Positions 17,055 to 25,682 of a DNA stretch of 64,000 bases are shown in pieces. The translations under genes and the position numbers were made by a program. The notes beneath the pieces were generated by a model. That model searched no databases. It saw only the letters and a program-made list of their open reading frames with translations, and had not been told where the DNA came from. Numbering within the stretch: position 1 is the first letter of the stretch; the number at the start of each line of letters is the position of its first letter. The stretch spans positions 558,001-622,000 of the forward strand of contig NZ_CP044067.1 in assembly GCF_008693385.1 (NCBI RefSeq). The letters run 5' to 3'. Origin of the DNA: Cupriavidus pauculus. Its GTDB lineage: Bacteria; Pseudomonadota; Gammaproteobacteria; Burkholderiales; Burkholderiaceae.

Positions 17055-18170
17055 TTATCGCTGCCCGAAATGCGCGTCCTTGAAAAGATCGCCAAGCCCC
17101 CGTGGCTGGGAGCGCCAGTATTGCTTTGGCGCACTGACCCTCGCCCCGAGCTTGGCCGCCGCATGCCACGGCCAGCGCGGGTCGTACAGCATCGCCCGCG
17201 CGATCGAGATCACGTCCGCCTCGTCGTTGGAGATGATCGCCTCCGCCTGCTCGGGCTCGGTGATCAGCCCCACCGCCATCGTCGGCAAACCCACCTCGGC
17301 CTTCACGCGCTGGGCATAAGGCACCTGATACCCGGGCCCGAGCTTGATCGCCTGCTGCGGCGACACGCCGCCCGTGCTCACATGCACCGCCGCGCATCCG
17401 CGTGCCTTCAACGCATGCGAGAACGCAATCGTGCCCTCGATATCCCAGCCATCGGGTACCCAGTCCGTCGCCGACACCCGCACCCACACGGGCTTGTCAG
17501 CGGGAAACGCCCCACGCACGGCATCGAACACCTCGAGCGGAAAGCGCATGCGATTCTCGAGCGACCCGCCGTATTCATCGGTGCGCTTGTTGGCAATCGG
17601 CGAAAGGAACTGATGCAGCAGATAGCCATGCGCGGCATGAATCTCGATGCCATCCACGCCGAGCCGCGCCGCGCGCTTTGCCGCCGCCACGAAGTCGTTG
17701 CGAATCTTGTCCAGCCCCGCGCGATCGAGCGCGATCGGCGCGGCTTCCCCTTCCGCATGCGGCACCGGCGAAGGCGCGAACGTCTGCCATCCGCGCGGCT
17801 GGTCCGGGCGAATCTGCGCCCCGCCCTCCCACGGTGCCTGGCTCGACGCCTTGCGTCCCGCGTGCGAGATCTGCACGGCGACCGCGATGGGCGAATACGC
17901 GCGAATCGCCTTCAGCACGCGATCCAGCGCGGCCTCGTTGTCGTCGTTGTAGAGGCCGAGGTCGTCCGGCGAGATACGCCCTTCCGGCGACACCGCGGTG
18001 GCTTCGATGATCATGAGACCCGCGCCGGAGAGCGCCAGATGTCCCAGATGGATCATGTGCCAGTCGGTAGCGTTGCCTTCATTGGCCGAGTACTGGCACA
18101 TTGGCGCAATCGCTATGCGATTGGCGAGTTCGAGATTGCCGATCGCGTAGGTATCGAAGAGATGGCTCAT
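17055..18170 (-). CDS. NADH:flavin oxidoreductase, old yellow enzyme family (YqjM-like)
   Basis: 371 residues from the ATG at 18170; the longer open frame upstream is antisense to the neighbour and rejected. The protein starts with SHLFDTYAIGNLELANRI and has the APMCQYSA segment whose Cys is typical of the thermophilic-like (YqjM/xenobiotic reductase) class. HAAHGYLLHQFLSP supplies the substrate-binding His pair region, followed by TDEYGGSLENRMRF and a late MLYDPRWPWHAAAKLG. It is a cytoplasmic FMN enzyme reducing activated C=C bonds with NAD(P)H. Physiological substrate unknown. Confidence 0.9.
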   Translation of the reverse strand: MSHLFDTYAIGNLELANRIAIAPMCQYSANEGNATDWHMIHLGHLALSGAGLMIIEATAVSPEGRISPDDLGLYNDDNEAALDRVLKAIRAYSPIAVAVQISHAGRKASSQAPWEGGAQIRPDQPRGWQTFAPSPVPHAEGEAAPIALDRAGLDKIRNDFVAAAKRAARLGVDGIEIHAAHGYLLHQFLSPIANKRTDEYGGSLENRMRFPLEVFDAVRGAFPADKPVWVRVSATDWVPDGWDIEGTIAFSHALKARGCAAVHVSTGGVSPQQAIKLGPGYQVPYAQRVKAEVGLPTMAVGLITEPEQAEAIISNDEADVISIARAMLYDPRWPWHAAAKLGARVSAPKQYWRSQPRGLGDLFKDAHFGQR

Positions 18171-18265
18171 GAGGTGAATTCCTTCAGATTTCCTCCCGGG
18201 CGCCCATGCGCACCGGGTCTCATCGCGGATTGTAGTGATGCACGGAAATCTCTGCAGGAGACACC

Positions 18266-19516
18266 TCAGGCGCTGGCCGGCTGGGGAGCCGGCTCCCGCA
18301 CGAGGAAGTCCACCGCAAACGCGACGGCCATCGCCACCGCGCCGCAGGCAAAGATCAGCGCATAGTTCTCGTGCGTATGCGAAAACAGATACGAGTACCC
18401 ATAACCCGCGACGGCCTGGAACAACGCGAATGCCGTCGTCGTCCGGCTCCAGGCAATGCGCTGCGCATGCGCGTCGTGCGGCATCATCGATTGAATGCGG
18501 CCGAGGACCACGGGCACGATGCCGGGCGTGAACAGCCCCAGCACGACCGTCGATATCACGAGCGCCACCGTATGGCCCGACACCGCGAGCAACGCCACGG
18601 CAAGTCCCTGCACCACCATCGACACGCGGTACCCGTTGCGATAGCCGATACGCTGCGCGATCGACGTGCTCACGAGCGGTCCGGCGATGGCCGCCACGCC
18701 GTACAGCACCCAGAAATTCGCGCCCACTGCGGTCCCTTGCCCGAGTCCACGCGCCACGTAGTCGACGAGCAGCACCATGGCCGGCACCAGACCCAGCGCA
18801 TTCGCCCCGTATTGCACGGCGAGCACGCGCAGCGGCTGGCGGTAGGTCTTCAGCGTCTCCAGATGCGAGACATGGCCGGCCGCACTGGCGGCGTGGGGCG
18901 CCCCATGCGGGACATCGGTCGCGGGCCAGCCGAACCAGCTGAAGGCGGTGAGCGCCAGCGACAACGCGCCGAGGCCGAACCATGTCTGCACGAGCCCGAA
19001 CTTGAGCAACTGCGGCACGACGGTGCCCGATGCCGCGATACCGAGCCCAAGCCCGAGAAAGATCATCCCGCTCACGAGGCTGCGGCGTTCCGGCACGACG
19101 TGTGGCAGCACGGCCGTGGCCACGAGCACCATGATCGCGCCACCCGAAAGCCCCGACAGAAAGCGCCAGACGAAGAACCAGCTAACGGAGAGCGGGTACG
19201 CGCAGGCGAAGAAGGCCACCGTGGCGACCAGCATCAACAGCCGCAGTGACAGACGATTGCCGAGCTTCGACGCAATGGCGCGCCCGTAGATCGCACCGGC
19301 CAGATAGCCGGCGAAGTTCGCCGCGCCGAGCGCGACGGTGGCCGACGACGAGAACCAGTGTTCGTGAATCAGCGTGGGGATCAGCGGCGTGTATGCAAAA
19401 CGCGCGAGGCCGATGGCGACGAGACTCGCGCATAGACCGGCCATCGCCGCGTACAGCGTCCGGGCATCGAGCGGGAACCGGCTCGGGCGCGCCATTGCAG
19501 TGGCATCTTGTGACAT
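18266..19516 (-). CDS. MFS transporter of the YbfB/YjiJ type
   Basis: 416 residues from the ATG at 19516, with AGGAG nine bases upstream; an earlier ATG at 19546 lacks this. Twelve hydrophobic segments are visible. The N-terminal half has the pattern GLARFAYTPLIP in helix 1 and the GNRLSLRLLMLV loop after helix 2 typical of YbfB/YjiJ family permeases. Substrate unknown. It lies between an old-yellow-enzyme gene and a TetR regulator, all on the minus strand; the TetR gene 97 bp upstream may control it. Confidence 0.85.
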   Translation of the reverse strand: MSQDATAMARPSRFPLDARTLYAAMAGLCASLVAIGLARFAYTPLIPTLIHEHWFSSSATVALGAANFAGYLAGAIYGRAIASKLGNRLSLRLLMLVATVAFFACAYPLSVSWFFVWRFLSGLSGGAIMVLVATAVLPHVVPERRSLVSGMIFLGLGLGIAASGTVVPQLLKFGLVQTWFGLGALSLALTAFSWFGWPATDVPHGAPHAASAAGHVSHLETLKTYRQPLRVLAVQYGANALGLVPAMVLLVDYVARGLGQGTAVGANFWVLYGVAAIAGPLVSTSIAQRIGYRNGYRVSMVVQGLAVALLAVSGHTVALVISTVVLGLFTPGIVPVVLGRIQSMMPHDAHAQRIAWSRTTTAFALFQAVAGYGYSYLFSHTHENYALIFACGAVAMAVAFAVDFLVREPAPQPASA

Positions 19517-19613
19517 GGGAGGACTCCTGAGGATGCAGGCCGCCACGCCCGGGCAGGGAGCCGTGGGCGACCGTAATGCGTTCGTGGGTGTCTTAGGGGG
19601 ATGCGCTAGCGCG

Positions 19614-20213
19614 TCATGAGTCGGGCAACGCCAGCCCGAGCGTCGCGAGTGCGGGTTTCATCGTTGCGCGCAGCAATGCGGGGTCGGGCATCACGCGCGC
19701 CAGCACGCGCATGCCGCAGTGGGTGGCGAGCAACTGCGCGGAAGCATCCTCGGGCGCCAGCGCGGTCACGACTTCGCCGGAGGCGATGCCCGCCTGAATG
19801 CACCGCTCGAAGAACGCTCGCAGCTGGTCGAGCTCGGTGGCGATCAGCGACTTGAACTCGGGATCGTCCTCGGACGCTTCCAGCGCGACGTTGATCAGCA
19901 TGCAGCCGCGATGCCGGGGATCCGCGAGCGACAGCGCAATGCTTTCGGCGATATAGGCGACCAGCGCACGCCCCGGCGGCAACGCGCCCTCGTGCCGCCG
20001 AATCCGCTCGCGCATGGTGCGGTTGAGGTAGTCGTCGAGCGCGAGCAGGAACAGCGACCGCTTGTCCCCGAAGGCGTTGTACAGGCTCGGCTGCGTCAGC
20101 CCCATGGTCTGGGTCAACTCCCGCGTGGAAGTCGCCTGATAGCCCTTGGCCCAGAACAGGTCCTGTGCTGCCATCAAGGCGGCTTGCTCATCGAATTGTC
20201 GAGGTCTGGCCAT
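19614..20213 (-). CDS. TetR family transcriptional regulator
   Basis: About 199 residues from the ATG at 20213. The N-terminal helix-turn-helix is clear: ALMAAQDLFWAKGYQATSTR followed by LTQTMGLTQPSLYNAFGDKRSLF. The C-terminal domain has a GCMLINVALEASEDD segment common in the AcrR/YxaF subgroup that senses small hydrophobic molecules. It is probably transcribed ahead of the MFS gene on the same strand and may regulate it together with the flavin reductase. Confidence 0.88.
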   Translation of the reverse strand: MARPRQFDEQAALMAAQDLFWAKGYQATSTRELTQTMGLTQPSLYNAFGDKRSLFLLALDDYLNRTMRERIRRHEGALPPGRALVAYIAESIALSLADPRHRGCMLINVALEASEDDPEFKSLIATELDQLRAFFERCIQAGIASGEVVTALAPEDASAQLLATHCGMRVLARVMPDPALLRATMKPALATLGLALPDS

Positions 20214-20223
20214 TGCGTTCGCC

Positions 20224-20280
20224 GTTTTGTAGCGCTTGATACGTAACGAAGGCTCGATTATAGATCGAGTGCTACAAAAC
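20224..20280. promoter_or_regulatory. Nested inverted repeats upstream of the TetR gene, probable operator
   Basis: Outer arms GTTTTGTAGC (20224-20233) and GCTACAAAAC (20271-20280) are a perfect match. Inside them lie CTCGAT (20253-20258) and ATCGAG (20264-20269) with a 5-base spacer. The block is only 10 bp from the TetR start codon, which suits autorepression. It also lies between TetR and the end of the RHS-like gene. Confidence 0.6.
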
Positions 20281-20342
20281 GCAAGCCCGCCGGAATCGGC
20301 ACATCTCGAAGACCGGCCCACGGGTGTTCCTGTCGAAGGCGC

Positions 20343-23033
20343 TCAGTACAGGATGGGCACCTCCTGGTTCGCCGCCCGTTCCCATTCGGGCAATTCCAGC
20401 GGCGACGCGATGCAATACTGCCTGATCTCGCGAATCGCGCGCTGAAGCTGGTTTTGCGTCTGCACGATGGCCTGCCGGTGCCCCGCGTCCTTCATCCCGC
20501 CGAGATACTGCGGCAGCCGCCGCGTCGTGAGCGTGTGATGCGCGGTCTGCGCCTCGCGCCGCGCCTCGGTGCATCGCGGCTCCTCTTCGCAGGACGCCGC
20601 GTCGGCACCACGCGCGGCCAGCGGCCGCAGCGAACGGTCAAGCGCGCCCAGCATCGCATTCGGATTCTCCGTCCTGCCCATCAGCTCGTCCTCGATGGAT
20701 TGAGCATGGCTCGGCGCCTGACTCTGCGAGGGCCACGCCGGGATCGCGCGCGGCACGGACGCCGTTGCCCGGGCCGGCGTGATCCACGAGAAGATCCAGC
20801 GCACGAACCGTAGCCACATCGTTTGCCAGGGAGTGGCCGTTGGTTCGGAACCAGCGGTCGCGTCGGAACCTGCGGCCGACCCGGATCCAGCGACCGGGAC
20901 TGGCCCGCGGAACGGATTCGACGTATCGACGGGCCGCTCGGGCATCGGCGGCTCGGCGATCGATGTCAGGCGATGCGCCGCGTCATACGTGTATCGCAGG
21001 TGATAGTCGTTGGGACCCCGAACGTCGGTCAGGAAACCGGCCGGGTCGTACTCGTACGCGAGTGCACGCCCATCGACCGTGAAGCGCGCCATCCTGCCGC
21101 GCGCGTCGAACTCATATCCCAGCTTTTCGCCATCGAGCGAGACGCCCTCGACAAGCCTTCCGGCGGCGTCGTACCGCGTCGCGCGCGCAACGCGGCCAGC
21201 CATGTCGGTAATGGTCTGCAGACGCCCTTTCTCGTCGTAGGTGTAGGTCCACCGGCCGGTCAACACCCCATCGACGTGCACGGTCGTTACCGACCGCTGG
21301 CCGTCGGTACCGTAGGTCCATTCCGTGCTCGTCACCGGGCCGGCCGGCGTGACGGCCGTGCCCATGCCACCGGCGATATCGCCGGTCGCATACCTTGCAT
21401 GGCCGACAGGCCGGCCGAGCCTGTCGTAACGGTAGGACGAGAATCGACCCGGCTCGGCAATCTTCACCGGCACACCGAACGCCGGATGCCACTCGGTGGT
21501 CGTGGTCATGGCTTGGGCCGTGCCGTACTGCGCGATGCGCCGCGTCTCCCGCCCAAGCCCGTCATAGCTGTAGTGGGTCTCGTTGCCCGAGAAGTCCACC
21601 TTGCTCCCGACACGCCCCGTGCTTTCGTAGGTGACCGCCTTTACGAGCGGCCCGCAGGCGGGGCACGCCGCGGTCACGCCCGTGATGCGCATGGCTCTGC
21701 CCTGCCTCTCGGAGATAAAGGTCCGCGTACGCCCATCCGCGGTCGTGACGGATGTCCGTCCGCTGGCAGGAAAATCGAGCTGGAACTTGTCGACGCCGCC
21801 CGCATGCTCCGTACTGATGACACGTCCATTCGCGTCATAGTCATAGGTGGCAAACCGCGTGTTCTTTTCGTCGGTAATGCCAGTCAACGCCCAGGGGAGT
21901 TCAAAGATCTCGTAGTGGTACTTGCGCTCGGCGCCGTCGGGAAAGGTCACGCTGGTCAGCATGCGTTTCGTGCTGTAGCCATACTTCAGCGTCATCCCGT
22001 CCGGCAGCAGGACCTCCTTGAGCAGACCGCTCCAGGAATACGAGAACCGCATCGACTGGCCCGCGTCGTTGCGGATCTCGGTGAGCAGCGCCGCATGCGG
22101 GGCCACGTCCTTCGACGTATCGCGATCGCTATAGCTGAGCGCCACCCACGCGCTGCCGTCTTTCACATGGACGAGATTCCCGAGTGTGTCGTAGTCTTCC
22201 GTGCGCGTCCCGTGCCGATCGGCAAGACGGAATCTGTCTTTCGCGCCGCCCACACCGGCGACGGCCGTCACCGTCGCGCCGGAGCCATCGGTGGCCGTCC
22301 ATTTGCCATCGTCGAACGCAAACGCGACCGTCGTGCCGTTCCCGCGCACCCAGGTCAGCGCTGGCGTTTTCGCATGGTATTGCGTGAGATCGAGCCGTCT
22401 TTGCCATTCGTGCATCCAGCCGGGCCCCAACGTGCCGAGCTGCGGTGCGAGATAGCTGGAACGATAGGTGCGCCGCAGCGTCAAGGCAGACGGCAGGTCC
22501 GGGGCCGCGTAGTCGGTCTCCTCCTGGATCTTTGTCCCCGATGCGACCGCACAGGTATTCCCGACCTTGCAACTGACATCCTCGCTCTCCGCCGGCGGCG
22601 CCAGTATGCTGATTTCATCGATCCACACGTGGACCCTGAATTCTTTTCCGATCCATATGCGGTCGCAGATATAGCTCAATTGCCGCCAGGAATAATTCGA
22701 TTCCGGCGGACGGGCAATCTCCACCGAGGGCGGCGTGACGATGTAGTAAGCGGGATAGATCCTGTTGATGATGCCACCCCGCCCGTTGCCCCGCGGCAGG
22801 TTGAACGTGCCGCGGACCGTCGCGCCGGGCCGCAGATCGCCGCAGCTGGGATTGCCGTCGTTATCGAGCGCGCTCGCGCTCCCCATCGACAGGAATGCAA
22901 ACGCCGGGGCTATCGACAGGCTCGCCAGAAGATGCCATCGCCTGCGGCGGCGGTTAGCACCGGGATCAGGATGAGGATCGCGTTGCGCAAGCGCGGGCAG
23001 GCATGCGTGCAAGGGCTTCAATCGGATGGGCAT
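20343..23033 (-). CDS. Exported YD-repeat (RHS-like) protein
   Basis: 896 residues, starting at ATG 23033 with AAAGGAG in good position. An Arg-rich start precedes a hydrophobic signal ending around SASA (about residue 55). After a ~120-residue unique region comes a DUF6531-type RHS entry (YAAPDLPSALTLRRTYRSSY), then many YD repeats (YDTLGN, YDANGRV, YDGLGRETR, YDRLGRP, YDAAGRLVEG, YDAAHRLTSI) over residues about 170-700. The usual conserved end of the RHS core is not present. Instead there is a Ser/Gly/Pro linker, a hydrophobic WLRFVRWIFSWI segment and a C-terminal ~130 residues with several Cys that I do not recognise. No immunity-like gene follows it. Confidence 0.8.
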   Translation of the reverse strand: MPIRLKPLHACLPALAQRDPHPDPGANRRRRRWHLLASLSIAPAFAFLSMGSASALDNDGNPSCGDLRPGATVRGTFNLPRGNGRGGIINRIYPAYYIVTPPSVEIARPPESNYSWRQLSYICDRIWIGKEFRVHVWIDEISILAPPAESEDVSCKVGNTCAVASGTKIQEETDYAAPDLPSALTLRRTYRSSYLAPQLGTLGPGWMHEWQRRLDLTQYHAKTPALTWVRGNGTTVAFAFDDGKWTATDGSGATVTAVAGVGGAKDRFRLADRHGTRTEDYDTLGNLVHVKDGSAWVALSYSDRDTSKDVAPHAALLTEIRNDAGQSMRFSYSWSGLLKEVLLPDGMTLKYGYSTKRMLTSVTFPDGAERKYHYEIFELPWALTGITDEKNTRFATYDYDANGRVISTEHAGGVDKFQLDFPASGRTSVTTADGRTRTFISERQGRAMRITGVTAACPACGPLVKAVTYESTGRVGSKVDFSGNETHYSYDGLGRETRRIAQYGTAQAMTTTTEWHPAFGVPVKIAEPGRFSSYRYDRLGRPVGHARYATGDIAGGMGTAVTPAGPVTSTEWTYGTDGQRSVTTVHVDGVLTGRWTYTYDEKGRLQTITDMAGRVARATRYDAAGRLVEGVSLDGEKLGYEFDARGRMARFTVDGRALAYEYDPAGFLTDVRGPNDYHLRYTYDAAHRLTSIAEPPMPERPVDTSNPFRGPVPVAGSGSAAGSDATAGSEPTATPWQTMWLRFVRWIFSWITPARATASVPRAIPAWPSQSQAPSHAQSIEDELMGRTENPNAMLGALDRSLRPLAARGADAASCEEEPRCTEARREAQTAHHTLTTRRLPQYLGGMKDAGHRQAIVQTQNQLQRAIREIRQYCIASPLELPEWERAANQEVPILY

Positions 23034-23130
23034 AGGTCGCTCCTTTGACGTCCGCCCGGACTATGCGCGCCCCGCCCCTCGCGTTCAATCGCACTCTGCT
23101 GAAATGAATCCCCTTGCAGGCCTCAGGACT

Positions 23131-23154
23131 GATACTGTATATTTATACAGTATC
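23131..23154. promoter_or_regulatory. LexA (SOS) box
   Basis: A 24-bp inverted repeat, GATACTGTATA and TATACAGTATC around a central TT. The core CTGTATATTTATACAG fits the CTG-N10-CAG LexA consensus shared by gamma- and betaproteobacteria. It lies 72 bp before the 141-residue gene and about 98 bp before the divergent RHS-like gene. Confidence 0.8.
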
Positions 23155-23225
23155 TGCTTATCGCTCAGTTCCGCTCTTTCCCTTTCTCTCTTTCCCCTTC
23201 TTCTCTCTAACGTCGAAAGGCAACC

Positions 23226-23651
23226 ATGTTCGTGGATCGCACCGAAATCATCAACGCTGCCAAGGCACTGCGCGCCAGCCAGGAAGAATCCCGATACAGC
23301 AAGCTCGTCGCGCTCGCGAACAAGCAGCTCAAGGCGATGCAGACGGCGATCCAGCGGGGCAAGGAAGAGTTCGAGACCAAGCTCGTGCTCGATATCAACG
23401 ACGACAATCCGCAGGCCATGCTGGAACCGCGCGCCCAGCGACTGGCCGAGGACCTCAGGGCGCAGGGCTACACCGCCACGGTGACTGCCTTTGCCGAGGT
23501 CAGCCCCGATCGCAAGAACTGGACGCCGAATATCACGATCGATATCGGCCTTGGCGACATCCTCACCGACGCCGGCAACGCGAGCGCGGCAACCGATACG
23601 ACGCCTGTCGTGCTGGCGGACGAAGTCGAGCGGGAACTGGCCGAGCATTGA
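23226..23651 (+). CDS. Hypothetical protein, likely SOS-controlled, 141 residues
   Basis: I do not recognise this family. The first ~60 residues are strongly helical and charged (ALRASQEESRYSKLVALANK, then QLKAMQTAIQRGKEEFE), followed by a mixed alpha/beta region (LVLDIND, TATVTAFAEV, NITIDIGLGDIL) and an acidic tail. There is no signal peptide or membrane segment. GAAAGG precedes the ATG. The leader from 23155 to 23214 is pyrimidine-rich. A consensus LexA box lies upstream, so induction on DNA damage is likely; the role is unknown. Confidence 0.7.
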   Translation: MFVDRTEIINAAKALRASQEESRYSKLVALANKQLKAMQTAIQRGKEEFETKLVLDINDDNPQAMLEPRAQRLAEDLRAQGYTATVTAFAEVSPDRKNWTPNITIDIGLGDILTDAGNASAATDTTPVVLADEVERELAEH

Positions 23652-23669
23652 GCCGGGTCTGCCGCGGGC

Positions 23670-24062
23670 TCAGTCCAGCGGCAGTGCTATCCCCACCTCC
23701 GCGAACACGTCTCGCACCACGGCGAGTCCATTGAGCGCCGCCGGAAACCCCGCATAAACCGCCATCTGCATCACGACTTCCACCACCTCCCCCGGCGTGC
23801 AGCCCACATGCAATGCGGCATGGACATGCACACGTAGCTGCGGTGCCGCATTGCCGAGCGCGCAAAGCGCCGCGACCGTGGCCAGCTCGCGTTCCCGCAA
23901 GCCCAGCCCTTCCCGCGCGTAGATATCGCCAAACGGAAACTCGACGATATAGCGCGCAAAGTCCGGAAAGGTCTTGGCGAGCGTATCGACGACCGCGATA
24001 CCCGTCTCGCCATCGACGGCCCCCAGCATGCGTAATCCGCGCTCATAACGTTCGGTGCTCAT
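23670..24062 (-). CDS. Carboxymuconolactone decarboxylase family protein
   Basis: 130 residues from the ATG at 24062, which has GGAG six bases upstream. It has the single CMD domain: a GLGLRERELATVAALCALGN segment followed by HVHAALHVGCTPGEVVEV and MQMAVYAGFPAALNG, the PcaC layout. Here the short metal-independent family includes true 4-carboxymuconolactone decarboxylases and AhpD-like relatives; the CxxC of AhpD is absent. A second, fused PcaC domain is present in the pca operon at 41.6 kb, so this one probably has another role. Divergent from a LysR regulator. Confidence 0.82.
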   Translation of the reverse strand: MSTERYERGLRMLGAVDGETGIAVVDTLAKTFPDFARYIVEFPFGDIYAREGLGLRERELATVAALCALGNAAPQLRVHVHAALHVGCTPGEVVEVVMQMAVYAGFPAALNGLAVVRDVFAEVGIALPLD

Positions 24063-24133
24063 GACGATCTCCACAAGTGTTGGTGCGACAACTGTACGGC
24101 CCGCCCAAACGATGCGGAATGACCGATCTCGTG

Positions 24134-24148
24134 ATACCTTTTTGGTAT
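24134..24148. promoter_or_regulatory. LysR-type box overlapping the regulator start codon
   Basis: ATACC-TTTTT-GGTAT, a perfect interrupted dyad containing a T-N11-A motif, ends at the ATG of the LysR gene (24147). It lies in the 84-bp gap shared with the divergent CMD gene, so it may serve both autorepression and activation. Confidence 0.55.
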
Positions 24149-25040
24149 GTCAGAGCGCCTCGATTCCCGATCCCTTTCGCTGTTTCTCGCCGTCGCGGAA
24201 ACACTGAGCTTTCGCCAGGCGGCGGAGCGGCTCCATCTTTCTCAGCCGCCGCTGAGCCGCGCGATCCGGGAGCTCGAGGAGCGGTTGGGCGCGCGGCTCT
24301 TCGACCGCAATACGAAGGGTGTCACGCTTGCCGCTGCCGGCGAGAAGCTCCTCCCTTACGCGCGCAATGTCGCGAAACTCCTTCGCGAGGCCGAAGCCGC
24401 GCTCGCGGCCGAAGGCTTGCCGGCCAGGCTGCGGCTCGGTTTCACCAGCGCCGTGGAGCCCGCCTGGTTTCGTGGACTGGCCCAGCGCGTGCAAGCCGGC
24501 CACCCGGAAACGGTCGTATCGACGTTCTCCGATACCTCGCCACGGCTGATCCGCCAGTTGCGTGCCGGCAAGCTTGACGCCGCGTTTATCGCATTGCCGA
24601 CGGACGCGCATGGGCTGGACGTCCGTGAGCTCGATCGACTGCCGATGATCGTCGCCATCCCTTCGGCCCATCCTCTGGCGAAGCGCAGGACCGTCGCCCT
24701 TGCGGATCTGCAACGGGAAAAGGTCTTCTGGTTCGAGCGCGCGCGGCAACCGGCCTTCTACGATCATTGCCAGGCCGTGTTCTCGCGCCACGGGTTCGCG
24801 CCGCCGATGCTCAGGGAGCCAGCGGACCAGCACGTCCTGCTTGGGGAGGTTGCGAATGGACGCGGCATCGCGCTGCTGCCGAAATCGTTTACCGCGCTGA
24901 GGCGGGTGGGCGTCGTCTACCGGACGCTGGCCGAGGGCGAGGCGCTCTCGGTGGGCATCGGGCTCGCTTCGCCCGAGGATCGGCCCGACATCCGCGATGT
25001 CCTGACAGCCGCGATGTCCGCGGCAGGCATCGATCGTTGA
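24147..25040 (+). CDS. LysR family transcriptional regulator
   Basis: 297 residues. N-terminal winged helix (LSLFLAVAETLSFRQAAERL, then SQPPLSRAIRELEERLG) is canonical, followed by a two-lobe effector domain with GFTSAVEPAWFRGL and late LPKSFTALRRVGVVYRTL. It belongs to the CatR/CatM/BenM-like branch judging from HLSQPPLSRAIRELE. Divergent from the CMD-family gene, its probable target. Confidence 0.9.
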   Translation: MSERLDSRSLSLFLAVAETLSFRQAAERLHLSQPPLSRAIRELEERLGARLFDRNTKGVTLAAAGEKLLPYARNVAKLLREAEAALAAEGLPARLRLGFTSAVEPAWFRGLAQRVQAGHPETVVSTFSDTSPRLIRQLRAGKLDAAFIALPTDAHGLDVRELDRLPMIVAIPSAHPLAKRRTVALADLQREKVFWFERARQPAFYDHCQAVFSRHGFAPPMLREPADQHVLLGEVANGRGIALLPKSFTALRRVGVVYRTLAEGEALSVGIGLASPEDRPDIRDVLTAAMSAAGIDR

Positions 25041-25094
25041 CAAGCCCGATCAATCATTCTAGTTTACGGGATATTGCATCTACTATTCTGGAAG

Positions 25095-25682
25095 ATGGAT
25101 ATCAACGCAGTCATCGCGCGCCGCGTCAAAGCACTTCGCGATGCGCAAGGCTGGTCGCTCGACGCGCTGGCCGAGCGCAGCAACGTCAGCCGCTCCGCCA
25201 TCTCCCTGATCGAGCGCGGCCAGAGCAGCCCGACCGCCTCCGTCCTCGACAAGCTTTCCGCCGCGCTGAACGTCACGCTTGCCTCGCTATTCGAGCAGTC
25301 GCCCTCCGAAGCCGCGGAACCGTCTCCGATGTCGCGTGCCGGCGAGCAGGTCGTCTGGATCGATCCCGCGTCGGGATACGTCCGGCGCAATCTGTCGTCC
25401 GCCGCGCCGTCCCCCATGCAGCTGGTCGAAGTCAGCTTTCCCGCCGGCCAGCGCGTCACGTACGAGACCGGCGCGCGCGAAACGGAGGTGCATCAGCAGG
25501 TCTGGATTATCGAGGGCACCATGGAAATGACCATTGGCGACGACCGCTGGCGGCTCGAAACCGGCGATTGCCTGACCATGCGCCTGGACGCGCCGATCAC
25601 GTTCCGCAATCCAACCAGAAAGCCCGCGCGTTATCTCGTCGCGCTCGCGAACATGCACAACAACCTCAGGGGAAACGGATGA
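25095..25682 (+). CDS. XRE-family regulator with C-terminal cupin sensor domain
   Basis: 195 residues from the ATG at 25095. Residues about 4-60 form an XRE helix-turn-helix (LAERSNVSRSAISLIERGQS). Residues about 105-190 form a cupin (EVHQQVWIIEGTMEMTIGDD and LETGDCLTMRLDAPITFRN), the layout of SutR/PuuR-like regulators. The gene overlaps the following GNAT gene by four bases (ATGA), so the two are translated together. Confidence 0.88.
   Translation: MDINAVIARRVKALRDAQGWSLDALAERSNVSRSAISLIERGQSSPTASVLDKLSAALNVTLASLFEQSPSEAAEPSPMSRAGEQVVWIDPASGYVRRNLSSAAPSPMQLVEVSFPAGQRVTYETGARETEVHQQVWIIEGTMEMTIGDDRWRLETGDCLTMRLDAPITFRNPTRKPARYLVALANMHNNLRGNG

Noticed and set aside
18171..18983. N-terminal extension of the YqjM-like reductase
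   Set aside because: It would add about 270 residues antisense-overlapping the MFS gene; the protein family starts at the SHLFD segment.
20343..20700. RHS C-terminal region as a polymorphic toxin tip with immunity gene
   Set aside because: No recognised toxin motif, no preceding core-end motif and no small downstream gene; left as unknown rather than called a toxin.
20823..23048. 741-residue open frame antisense to the RHS-like gene
   Set aside because: Product is Arg/His-rich with no family pattern. It mirrors the RHS-like gene, which has signal peptide, YD repeats and ribosome-binding site.
23670..24062. Assigning the small CMD protein as PcaC of the protocatechuate pathway
   Set aside because: A PcaC domain is already fused in pcaDC within the operon; this gene is 15 kb away with its own regulator.
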